A DNA stretch of 32,417 bases from an uncultured Verrucomicrobiota bacterium (GTDB taxonomy: Bacteria > Verrucomicrobiota > Verrucomicrobiia > Limisphaerales > UBA9464), in assembly GCA_903880005.1 (NCBI GenBank), contig CAIRNV010000487.1:1-32417 (forward strand). Reading direction: 5' to 3'. The stretch's first letter is position 1. Each line of letters opens with the position of its first letter. Shown here one piece after another: positions 1 through 7,780 of the stretch. The notes under the pieces are model-generated. The model was not told the origin of the DNA, did no database searches, and saw nothing but the letters and a program-made list of their open reading frames with translations. A program made the translations under genes and the position numbers.

Positions 1-198
1 CATCCCCTGCTCGAGGAGTTCTACTACTTCGGCACAAACGCCATGGAGGCCACCGTTCACTTCCGCCATGCCCGGCGCGCCTCCGCCGTGTTCGCGGACG
101 GCCACGTCGCCATGGAACATCCCGAGCCCGGGTCGGAGGACTCCCGCCTCGCGCCCCACCTGACGGGACGCCTGTCGGCCGAACGCGTCCGCCCCTAG
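1..198 (+). CDS. 3' end of a pseudopilin-like (H-X9-DG) protein
   Basis: Only the last 65 codons are in the window; the frame is open from base 1 and stops at 196-198. The fragment has His23, nine residues, then Asp33-Gly34 followed by His, the pattern of the C-terminal H-X9-DG motif found in prepilin-type N-terminal-methylation proteins that are abundant in Verrucomicrobia and Planctomycetes. The usual wording around the motif (a small polar stretch, then 'VFADGHV') is present. These proteins are thought to be type II secretion or type IV pilus-related pseudopilins; substrate and partner are unknown. The N-terminal prepilin helix lies outside the window and cannot be checked. A short tail of about 30 residues follows the motif. 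Confidence 0.7.
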   Translation, partial: HPLLEEFYYFGTNAMEATVHFRHARRASAVFADGHVAMEHPEPGSEDSRLAPHLTGRLSAERVRP

Positions 199-558
199 CC
201 GCGGCATCCCGGTCGGCTCGCGCGGGCAACCTTGTGTCGTGTCCCGTCCACCTAAAAACGGCGGTGGGCGTGTGGATCCGTCAAGCCCTCAGGTGGAGCC
301 CAAGGCTCGGCCCATGCCGTAGGCCGCGTGCCCTCACGCGGCGGCAAGGATGCCGCACGTGGGTGCGCCGGGTGAGGGCACCCGGCCTACAAGCCGGGTG
401 TGCCCGTGCGAATCTCACTCGCAAGGCGAGGTCTCGGCTGCCCGCCAAATTGCCTGTTTGCCTCGCCGGGACGGACATGGGGCAACATTGGCACCCTCTC
501 CAATGGCCGTTTTTAGCGCAGTCGATCCGCCGGGGTCCTTCCGTCGGGAAGGAAGGGA
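199..558. other. Intergenic region holding dispersed repeat copy A1
   Basis: This 360-bp stretch lies between two convergent genes. No convincing coding frame was found; the open frames here follow the repeat and are not shared with its other copy. It is occupied mainly by the 265-bp repeat at 252-516. A small hairpin, CCTTCC-GTCG-GGAAGG, sits at 537-552 just past the stop of the minus-strand ThuA gene. It could help end that transcript, but it has no T-tract. Confidence 0.6.
252..516 (+). repeat. 265-bp dispersed repeat, copy A1, with terminal inverted repeats
   Basis: The element begins CTAAAAACGGC (252-262) and ends GCCGTTTTTAG (506-516), a perfect 11-bp terminal inverted repeat. Inside, 321-339 and 373-391 form a 19-bp inverted repeat with one mismatch. 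A second copy lies inverted at 23428-23692. The first 82 bases of the two copies differ at about nine positions and the rest is more diverged, but both copies measure 265 bp. Both sit in gaps between convergent genes. It has no coding capacity and no target-site duplication was recognised. It could be a MITE-like or REP-like non-autonomous element. Confidence 0.7.
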
Positions 559-1692
559 TCAGCGCCCGTAGCCGGCGACCGCCTTGCCGTCGTCGCCCAG
601 CTTGCCCGTGGACCACAGCAAGCCGCGCGCGAGAAGGTCCAGGACGGCCGGATCCTGCAACGTGTGGTTGTAGTGGCCGAGGGTCGTTCCAAAGACGCGG
701 CCCTTGCCGAACTGGTTCACCCACACATTGACCTCCGCCTTCTTGGTTTCATGGGACCAACCGGTGGCCAGCGGCGTGGCCGTGCGCTCGACGGACTCGA
801 TGTTGTACAACTCCTCCTTGGGCGTTTGCCACGTGGCGGGGAACCCCTTCATCACGGGGTGCGCCGGGGCGACGTTGGTCATGGAGTAGGCGAAGTGGGA
901 GCCGTGGCGATGGCTGGTCACCCCGACAAAACGGAACCAGTCGTTGGTGGGCGCCCTGTAGCAGTGCATCGCGCAATGGATCACGACGGCCGGAACGCCT
1001 TCCCGATGCGGCTTCACGATGCGCTCCAGCCAATCCAGCTCCTTTTCGTCGGCGAAGCACTCGTTGTGCACGACGACGTCGTACTTCGCGGCCCAGTCCT
1101 CGGCCTTGTACGCCGAGACCTTGTGCTTCGTGCCCGTTTGGCCGGGGTCCATGACGACATCCCATCCGATGTTGATGCGCGCCGACAGGCCCTCCGTGAG
1201 GATCTTGGCCTGGCCGGGGTAGTCATGGCAGCACCCGCCGGTGATCAACAGGCCGCGCAATGGCCGCGCCGTGCCGGGCTTGCGCTTGTACGACACCAAC
1301 GCCGTGCCGCCCTCGGACGAAAACGCCGTTGGCCGGTCGCCGCCCTGGACATTCAACGCGACCTTCCATCCATCGGCCGTCGTGTTGGCCAATCCCGCCA
1401 TCGTCCGGCCGGGGTTCCGCCCCTCCACCTCCGTGATGTCAATGCGCGCCGGCGTCACGGACGCATCCAGCTTGATGGTCCCCTTGGCCGTGCTGTCGCC
1501 CATCCTGAACGTGTATTGGCTGCCCACGATCTCCATCTCGGCCTCCAGGAGGCCGCCGTCGGTGATCGCGTTGCCGTCCACCTCGACCGATGCGTGCAAC
1601 CACGTCCCGGCCAGGTCGGAGAGCTGGATCGCAAGGGAACGTCCGGCCATCAAAGAGGCCGCGACGAATGCAATGGTAATGAAGCGCTTCAT
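559..1692 (-). CDS. Secreted lipocalin-like / ThuA-domain protein
   Basis: The protein has 377 residues. An N-terminal signal peptide (Met-Lys-Arg, then a hydrophobic stretch to about residue 21) predicts export. Residues about 25-125 resemble the TIGR03067 lipocalin-like domain known from Planctomycetes and Verrucomicrobia ('LAGTW', then a strand-rich region with 'GTIKLDAS' and 'IDIT'). Residues about 145-365 are a ThuA-like (class I glutamine amidotransferase-like) domain with 'LLITGGCCHDY' and 'VVIHCAMHCY'. ThuA family members are linked to trehalose or other sugar use, but their chemistry is poorly defined. The start chosen is the ATG at 1692, directly before the signal peptide; a TTG four codons upstream is less likely. 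No good SD precedes it. The two-domain order is noteworthy. Confidence 0.85.
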   Translation of the reverse strand: MKRFITIAFVAASLMAGRSLAIQLSDLAGTWLHASVEVDGNAITDGGLLEAEMEIVGSQYTFRMGDSTAKGTIKLDASVTPARIDITEVEGRNPGRTMAGLANTTADGWKVALNVQGGDRPTAFSSEGGTALVSYKRKPGTARPLRGLLITGGCCHDYPGQAKILTEGLSARINIGWDVVMDPGQTGTKHKVSAYKAEDWAAKYDVVVHNECFADEKELDWLERIVKPHREGVPAVVIHCAMHCYRAPTNDWFRFVGVTSHRHGSHFAYSMTNVAPAHPVMKGFPATWQTPKEELYNIESVERTATPLATGWSHETKKAEVNVWVNQFGKGRVFGTTLGHYNHTLQDPAVLDLLARGLLWSTGKLGDDGKAVAGYGR

Positions 1693-1750
1693 GGAACATG
1701 CCAAGGCTGTCCACCTGACGCGGGTTTGGAAGGGAATTCTTCGCCCACGC

Positions 1751-1819
1751 CCCTGGGAGCGCGGCCGTCCCCGGCCGCCACCCCGTGCTCCCGCCCTGCG
1801 GGACCGGCCAGATCCCCGC
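1751..1819 (+). repeat. 69-bp GC-rich dispersed repeat, copy B1
   Basis: The stretch beginning CCCTGGGAGCGCGGCCGTCC recurs in inverted orientation at 28418-28486 with only a few substitutions across 69 bases. It sits in the 233-bp gap between the minus-strand kinase gene and the ThuA gene. It is internally palindromic around GCGGCCGTCCCCGGCCGC and could fold in RNA. It has no coding function. Such sequences may act as REP-type elements; this is inference. Confidence 0.7.
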
Positions 1820-1852
1820 TGCCCTGGCGCGCGGAGGCGCGGCTTCCTTGCC

Positions 1853-1872
1853 GCCGCGTGAGGACACGCGGC
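1853..1872. repeat. REP-like hairpin GCCGCGTG-AGGA-CACGCGGC
   Basis: This is a perfect 8-bp stem with a 4-nt loop. The same stem occurs at 325-344 inside repeat A1 with a different loop (CCCT). The longer block at 1858-1876 (GTGAGGACACGCGGCCTAC) matches 373-391 at 17 of 19 positions. It lies 54 nt downstream of the stop of the minus-strand kinase gene and might act in transcript processing or ending. Confidence 0.55.
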
Positions 1873-1925
1873 CTACATCATGAGCGGGGCGTTCAGATCC
1901 GCCCCGACGCCGTGGCCCCAGGGCT

Positions 1926-4868
1926 TCACTTCGCCCACGGGATGCGGGCCCTGATCTCGGTGCCCATGCCGGGGGCGGACCGGACCTCGAGTTGCCCGCC
2001 CAGCGACTGAATTCTTTGGTGCATGTTCTGAAGCCCATGCCCTCCGCCGGGGGCGGGTTGGGGAGCGGACGGATCGAATCCCCGGCCGTCGTCCGCCAAC
2101 ACCACCTCAAACGCCCCGGGCACGAAGCGCACCTCGAAGCGAATCTGCCCCGCCCGCGCGTGACGGGCGACGTTGGCGAGGCCTTCATCCAGCCATCCAA
2201 CGACCTCGCGCCGGATCCGACCATCGAGGGGAAGGGACGGGATCGAGTCGGGAAGGCGGATATGGACGGCGGGAGGGGCATGGGGGAAGAAGCGCTCCAC
2301 CCGCGCGGCCATCGAGCCGAGGAACGCATCCAGGCGATCCTCGGCGGGATCGGTGAGCCAGACGAGCGTCTGGAGGCGCTGGAGCAAGTCGCGGCTGACG
2401 GTCCCTGCATCCACGGGGCCGGCGGCGGCGGCGAGGTTCACGCGCGCCAACTCGCTGCCGATGCCATCATGCATGTCCCGGGCCAGGCGACTGCGCTCGT
2501 CCTCGATGGCCTGGACCTGACGCAACGCGGCCATCTGCGCCTGGAGCCGGAGACGACGCAGGAAAAGCAGGACGATCCCAGCCAGGACAAGCACGACGGC
2601 GCCAATCCGCACGTCGGTGCGCTCCCACCACAAGGGCTCGATGCGAAAGGACCAACGCGCGGGCACATCGCTCCACGGGCCATCGGCGGCCGACGCGATC
2701 ACCTCGAAGTGGTGAAGCCCGGGCTTGAGGGACACGTAGGTGGCCTCGCGGCTGGCGTCGGCCTCGATCCAGGCACGGTTCACGGCCTCGATTCGATACT
2801 TGAGGTGCACGCGACGCCCGGCGGACGGCAGGGGCGCGGTAAATCGAAAACGCAGGTTGCGCCCTTGCCCGTTGCCAAAGGCAACCGGCTCCTCGCCCTC
2901 CCTCTCCACCGCCCGGGAAAGGGCGTCGTCACCCACGATCGAGACTCCCGTTACCAAAGGGCGCAGCCGGAGGGCTTCGGGAATCGCCTTGGGCTGGAGA
3001 CGAACCAGCCCGGCGGCGGTTGCAAACCAAAGGTTTCCATCGCCGTCCCGCGTCGAGCTTGGGGACCCGTCATTGCCCTCGTTGCTGGGCAAGCCGTCTT
3101 CCATGTCGAGGGTGTACGTGTAAACCTTGGGAGCCCTGCCCCGTGCGACATCCAGCAAGTTGGTGATGGCAACCCGATGGATTCCCTTGTGTCCGAGCAG
3201 CCAAAGCCTGCCCTGGCCATCGGGTTGCATGCCGATCACCATGTCCTCGTCGAGGCCCTCGGTTTCCGTCCACCGGTCCCACTGGAGGCCATCGCCATCG
3301 CGCAACCGGTACAGGCCGGTCTGGGATCCCAGCCATGGACGCCATCCATCCTCCCACCAAAGGACGGCGGCAGCCGAAGGGTTCCCCGGGAGGTTGACGC
3401 TCTCCCATGCCCCGCCGGGTGGCCGATGGAAAAGCCCCCGGCCCACGGTTCCCAGGAAAACCTCCCCACGACGCCCCTCCTCCCAGCTGTGCCAAAAACG
3501 ATTGGTAGGCGTGCCCCGCTCCTCGAACCATTGGCCAGCCGCCGACTCGCGCCACAACGTTTCGCCGTTGCCCACGACCCATCGCCCGCCGCGATCCTTG
3601 CCGACTAACGAGACGCCGCTGACATCAGGCCCGATCACCTCGGGCTCCTTGCCGGCGGCGAACCGCTGCAACTGATCGCCGGCAACCAGCGCCGTCTCGG
3701 AATCCAGCGCCAGCAAGGACCTCTTCGTCGGGATCGACGATTTGGTCCAAGCCTCGAAACGGTCGCCCACACGGCGGGCCACGCCATGGTCCGTCTGGAC
3801 CCACAGCCCGAGGCCTGGCCCGCCATGCACGGCCGAGACGGCTCGATCGGGCAGGCCGTGGCGTTGGTCAAACGTCTCGACGCGGGAGGGCCGCAGCCGC
3901 GCCAAACCTTTGGTGAAGGTTCCCAGCCAAATCGTTCCGTCCTGATCCAAGGCTTGGGCGCTCGTCAGATCGCTTGCGAGCCCAAGCCGGGGTGACATGC
4001 CCAAAAACTTTCTCTCAACGGGGTCGAGCAGCCCCGGAACCGTAACAAAAGTTCCAGCCTTGTTCGTGGCCATGAGCCAGACGTTGCCCAAGCCATCCAC
4101 AAACCGGGGGTCGGCATCCACCTCGGGCCATCGATGCAAGACCTCGCCCGAGCGGGCATCCAACTGGAGCAGGTCGCGTCCCATGTGCAGCCAGAGCGCA
4201 CCCTTATGAACCACCATGTTCCTGCCGGAATGCCCTCTCATCACGGCACGGGGCTTCGATCCCGGGTCCGAAAGCGGCAACGGGATCCGCAGGAGTTCTT
4301 CCTTAGCTGCCACCCAAAGCACTTCGCCGGGGACCACGGCGATCGCGGCGACGACCAGGTTGGTGTTGGCCGACCAGGACTTTCCGGGACGCCCGCGAGC
4401 CATGCCCCATTCGCCGAAAACAATCACCTCGTCTCCCACCGAGACCAAGCCCACGCTGTACCCCGGTGTCGCTTCTTCCAGCACCACCTCGCGCCGATTC
4501 GGCAACATTCGATAAAGCCCGCGCGTCGTGGCGATCCAGACCGAGCGATCCTCGGTCGCCAGCAATGCCGAAATCCCAGCCGACGGGAAGCCCTTCGTGT
4601 TGCGCTGGTTGTAGTGGTCGAACCGATGGCCGTCGTAGCGGGCCACGCCGCCCAGGGTCCCGATCCATAGAAAGCCGTCCGGATCCAGCGCCAGCCCGTG
4701 GACGCTGTTCTGCGGGAGGCCGTCGCGCGTATCGAAAAATGTGGAGGTGAACGGGGGATCCGCCGGGGCGTCGTCGGCCAGCAGGGAGAACGGAATCCAA
4801 AGCAGGGCGACAAGGCCCAGCCACAGGGCATGGGAAGGACGATTGGAGGGACGCCGCAACTTCGGCAT
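1926..4868 (-). CDS. Two-component sensor histidine kinase with periplasmic propeller
   Basis: The protein has 980 residues. A signal anchor (about residues 13-31) is followed by repeats of the two-component regulator propeller type (for example 'GLPQNSVHGLALDPDGFLWIG' near residue 50), a Y_Y_Y-type Ig-like domain (about 650-745), one membrane segment (about 753-772), then a HisKA_3 dimerisation region with 'RDMHDG' (His800, the predicted phosphate acceptor) and a HATPase domain with an N-box 'EGLANVARHA', 'DDGRGF' and 'GGGHGLQNM'. It should sense an extracytoplasmic ligand, in related systems often a polysaccharide, and phosphorylate a LuxR-type regulator. No response regulator is in the window, so it is an orphan here. 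It is transcribed divergently from the metalloprotease, with 127 bp between. The ATG start at 4868 precedes the signal sequence; no SD is seen. Confidence 0.9.
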   Translation of the reverse strand: MPKLRRPSNRPSHALWLGLVALLWIPFSLLADDAPADPPFTSTFFDTRDGLPQNSVHGLALDPDGFLWIGTLGGVARYDGHRFDHYNQRNTKGFPSAGISALLATEDRSVWIATTRGLYRMLPNRREVVLEEATPGYSVGLVSVGDEVIVFGEWGMARGRPGKSWSANTNLVVAAIAVVPGEVLWVAAKEELLRIPLPLSDPGSKPRAVMRGHSGRNMVVHKGALWLHMGRDLLQLDARSGEVLHRWPEVDADPRFVDGLGNVWLMATNKAGTFVTVPGLLDPVERKFLGMSPRLGLASDLTSAQALDQDGTIWLGTFTKGLARLRPSRVETFDQRHGLPDRAVSAVHGGPGLGLWVQTDHGVARRVGDRFEAWTKSSIPTKRSLLALDSETALVAGDQLQRFAAGKEPEVIGPDVSGVSLVGKDRGGRWVVGNGETLWRESAAGQWFEERGTPTNRFWHSWEEGRRGEVFLGTVGRGLFHRPPGGAWESVNLPGNPSAAAVLWWEDGWRPWLGSQTGLYRLRDGDGLQWDRWTETEGLDEDMVIGMQPDGQGRLWLLGHKGIHRVAITNLLDVARGRAPKVYTYTLDMEDGLPSNEGNDGSPSSTRDGDGNLWFATAAGLVRLQPKAIPEALRLRPLVTGVSIVGDDALSRAVEREGEEPVAFGNGQGRNLRFRFTAPLPSAGRRVHLKYRIEAVNRAWIEADASREATYVSLKPGLHHFEVIASAADGPWSDVPARWSFRIEPLWWERTDVRIGAVVLVLAGIVLLFLRRLRLQAQMAALRQVQAIEDERSRLARDMHDGIGSELARVNLAAAAGPVDAGTVSRDLLQRLQTLVWLTDPAEDRLDAFLGSMAARVERFFPHAPPAVHIRLPDSIPSLPLDGRIRREVVGWLDEGLANVARHARAGQIRFEVRFVPGAFEVVLADDGRGFDPSAPQPAPGGGHGLQNMHQRIQSLGGQLEVRSAPGMGTEIRARIPWAK

Positions 4869-4995
4869 GGGCCAAGTTCAACCCAATGCGAGCTGGGATG
4901 GCAACGGCGGGTTGGCTGGACAGGGAGAGGAGGCGACGTCCTCGCGAACGAGTGATTGAGAAAACGGGACATCGGGCGAACGATGGGCCCCAACG

Positions 4996-7626
4996 ATGAA
5001 ACCCTTGTTGTTGGCCGCGACTGCGCGGCGGTTCCTTTTGATGATGCTGGCGTTGGGAGCGGCGTGGATGGCGACGGCTCAAACGCCGAGGAAGTCGTCG
5101 CCGCTGGAGATTCGCGTGGGCACCAACCTCCATCTCGTGGTGCCCAAGTCGGCCTTGGGCCGCGAGTACCTGTTGTCGGCGTCGCTCATCCCCCAGGAGC
5201 AGTCTCCGACCAGCACCGGCCTGGCCGGCAAGATCGTCCGGCTCGAGTCGTTCCACGACGGAGTGGACATGTACGAGTCCACGAAGGGGTTGGTGGTGAC
5301 CGAGGACCTGCCGGCCCGGCGCCTGCTGGCGACGTTCCCGGTCGTGGAACGGACGCCGGACACGCTCACGATTGACTTCAACAAGGGGATGCGCCGCGTG
5401 TTCACGGACATCTGGTACGGGGCGGGCAACCGGGACCGCGTCCTGGAGGTCCCGCAGGCCCGCGTCTTCGCGGCCCAGGTGCAGGACAACATCCTCTCCA
5501 TCCGCCAAAGCGTGCAGGCGCGCGACCTCGGCATGGTCGCCAACGTCGAGGAACGGTACGAGGTCCGGTATTACCTCACCCCCTACGACGAGCCCAAGAC
5601 CCCGGGCCGCGAGCAGTCGCCGGTGGACACGCGGTACGCGCGATTCTTCGAGACGTCCCCCGTCATCGAGACCAACACCGGCCGCGCCCGGGCGCGCATG
5701 GCACGCTTCGACCTCTCGAAGCCCGTCGTCTTCCACTTCAGCGCCAACACCCCTTCCAACTACGTCGCCGCCGTCCGGGACGGCATCCTCTACTGGAACC
5801 GCGCCTTCGGGACCAACGTCATCCGCGCCGAGAAGGCCCCCGAGGGCGTGACGGCACCCGACCCCCGCTACAATATCGTGCAGTGGGTGCCCTGGGACCA
5901 GGCGGGGTCCGCCTACGCCGACCTGCTGGTGGACCCGCGCACCGGGGAGTCGCACCACGGGCAGGCCTACATGACGAGCGTGTTCGCCATCGGCGGCAAG
6001 GCCCGCGCCCGCGCCGCGCTCCGTGCCATGCGCGAGCTGATCGAGTCCAAGAAGGACGGCAAGGGCGGCGACGGGAAGCTGGGCTGGCCCGGCATGGGGA
6101 TCCCGATGCTCGAATCCACGGCGGCATGCCAGATCAACCCGATCGCCTTCGCGCAGCAGTACGCACAGGGGCTCGAGGAACTGCTGGCCAACGATGGCCT
6201 GACCGACGACGCCGTCCTTCGCGCCTCCCAGGACTACGTGCGCGAGGTCGTCGCCCACGAGGTGGGGCATGTCCTGGGCCTCCGGCACAACTTCGGCGGC
6301 AGCCTCGCCGCCACGATGACGCCGAAGGAACTCGACCAGTGGTTCCAGGCCTACGTGACCGGCAAGGGCCTGGATGCCTGGACCAACCGGCTCACCAGCT
6401 CCTCCATGATGGAATACAGCGCGTTCAAGGCCAGCGTGTACATCGGCTGGATCATGCGCTCGACCCAGCGGGTCCTCCCCCATGACAAGGCGGCCATCCA
6501 ATGGGGTTACTTCGACGGCAAGGAGGCCCGCGAGCAAAAGCTCCTGTTCGCCACGGACCAGGACGCCGGCCGCTACGGCGACGTCCGGACCTTCGACTAC
6601 GGCTCGCGCCCCATCGTCGCGGCGTACAACGAGGCTTCCTCCCTCGTTCGCAACCTGCCCCACGCCCTCATCGAGCGCTTCATCGCCGCACGCGCCCCGC
6701 GCGACCCGCGCGACGCCTTCCCCGTGGAGTCCGTCAACCTGTCGGTGACCGCCACGGCCACCCAGTTGGCGAGCCACCTCGCCGACGCTTGGCAATGGTT
6801 CCAGGCCAACGCCCGGTCCCTCGCCGTCGAGAACCAGTTCGACTTCATCGGGGAACTCAACGAGCGCGAGCGTCGCGCCGCCCACCTCAAGGTGCTCCAG
6901 GAGGACATCGACAAGCTCGGCGGGCTCGACCGCGTCGTCTTTTCCGTCCTGCCGGCGCCCCTCTCGCTCGACCTCAAGAAGGAACCCGAGGGGGTCGATG
7001 CAGCCCCGAAGCTCGATTCGGCGGGCTTGGTCGCGCGCCTCGAAAAGCTGCTCGCCTCGCCCGCCTACACCAACTTCGTGGGCCTGGATGAGAAGCGCTA
7101 CAGCTTCACCGAGGCCGAGAAGAAGGTGATCATCGAACGCGGGCGCCGCTTCTTCCGGGAGTTGGAGGAGGCCGTCCTGCGACAGGTCCTCGCCCGGTTG
7201 GAGAACGCCCCGCGCGACCTCGCCCGCGAGGCCAACGACGTCCTGCCCGACGACGACCTCGTGGCCCAGTTCGAGCGACGGATCATCGAGCTGGCCAAGC
7301 ACGTCGTGCTGGCGAAGGAGGATTCCAAGCGCATCCGCGGCAAGATCGACCGCGCGTTCATTGAGGTCGCCGACTTCAAGTACGAGCAGGAAACGCGGCT
7401 CGCCGCCGCCAAGGCGCTCAACGACAAGACCGGCTCCTATCGTGCCTGGGCCACGGACGCCAAGGGCGACCTCAACAAGGCGCTCAAGGATGACATCGAT
7501 GCCGCGCTCAACATCGTGAACCTCAAGGAATTCAGGGATTCACAGCTCACGCGCCCCTTGCGGGAGTGGTACCTGCGCCAGCAAGACCTGCTGGGACTCC
7601 TTCCGCCCAAGCCCCCGGGCCGCTGA
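4996..7626 (+). CDS. Secreted zinc-dependent metalloprotease (DUF5117/DUF4953-type)
   Basis: The protein has 876 residues. A signal peptide covers about residues 1-28, giving export to the periplasm or outside. The zinc site is HEVGHVLGLRH, with His421, Glu422, His425 and His431, an extended HExxHxxGxxH motif of metzincins. A Met-turn-like 'SSSMMEY' follows near 468-474. The order of an N-terminal strand-rich domain ('GKIVRLESFHDGVDMY' is not present as one block but similar phrases are), a 'FNKGMRRVFTDIWYG' segment and the late catalytic site fits the large bacterial family annotated as zinc-dependent metalloprotease with DUF5117 and DUF4953. About 400 residues after the catalytic site are rich in charged helices. 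Substrate unknown. The start at 4996 places the signal peptide at the N-terminus. It is divergent from the sensor kinase, which may hint at shared regulation. Confidence 0.87.
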   Translation: MKPLLLAATARRFLLMMLALGAAWMATAQTPRKSSPLEIRVGTNLHLVVPKSALGREYLLSASLIPQEQSPTSTGLAGKIVRLESFHDGVDMYESTKGLVVTEDLPARRLLATFPVVERTPDTLTIDFNKGMRRVFTDIWYGAGNRDRVLEVPQARVFAAQVQDNILSIRQSVQARDLGMVANVEERYEVRYYLTPYDEPKTPGREQSPVDTRYARFFETSPVIETNTGRARARMARFDLSKPVVFHFSANTPSNYVAAVRDGILYWNRAFGTNVIRAEKAPEGVTAPDPRYNIVQWVPWDQAGSAYADLLVDPRTGESHHGQAYMTSVFAIGGKARARAALRAMRELIESKKDGKGGDGKLGWPGMGIPMLESTAACQINPIAFAQQYAQGLEELLANDGLTDDAVLRASQDYVREVVAHEVGHVLGLRHNFGGSLAATMTPKELDQWFQAYVTGKGLDAWTNRLTSSSMMEYSAFKASVYIGWIMRSTQRVLPHDKAAIQWGYFDGKEAREQKLLFATDQDAGRYGDVRTFDYGSRPIVAAYNEASSLVRNLPHALIERFIAARAPRDPRDAFPVESVNLSVTATATQLASHLADAWQWFQANARSLAVENQFDFIGELNERERRAAHLKVLQEDIDKLGGLDRVVFSVLPAPLSLDLKKEPEGVDAAPKLDSAGLVARLEKLLASPAYTNFVGLDEKRYSFTEAEKKVIIERGRRFFRELEEAVLRQVLARLENAPRDLAREANDVLPDDDLVAQFERRIIELAKHVVLAKEDSKRIRGKIDRAFIEVADFKYEQETRLAAAKALNDKTGSYRAWATDAKGDLNKALKDDIDAALNIVNLKEFRDSQLTRPLREWYLRQQDLLGLLPPKPPGR

Positions 7627-7780
7627 CGGCGAGCCCAAGCCACGCGGCCGACGCGCCGGAGCCATGCCCGGACGTCGTCGGCCGCGGGCCCCGGGTCACC
7701 CACCCAGACTCGGTCCCATCCCGGGCGTGCGTCGCCGCTGGCGGGTTGCGGCCGGGCCCTTTCGCAGGCTTCATGAGGCC

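Noticed and set aside
234-731. Open frames across repeat A1 on both strands
   Set aside because: They run over the repeat and into the ThuA gene, are not conserved in repeat copy A2 and have no recognisable domain.
4303-7302. A 999-codon minus-strand open frame antisense to the metalloprotease
   Set aside because: It mirrors the high third-position GC of the plus-strand gene, which has a signal peptide and a metalloprotease active site. The antisense translation has no family features.
7664-7780. N-terminal extension of threonine aldolase
   Set aside because: The 39 extra codons are basic and proline-rich, unlike any aldolase N-terminus; the GTG at 7781 is better placed.
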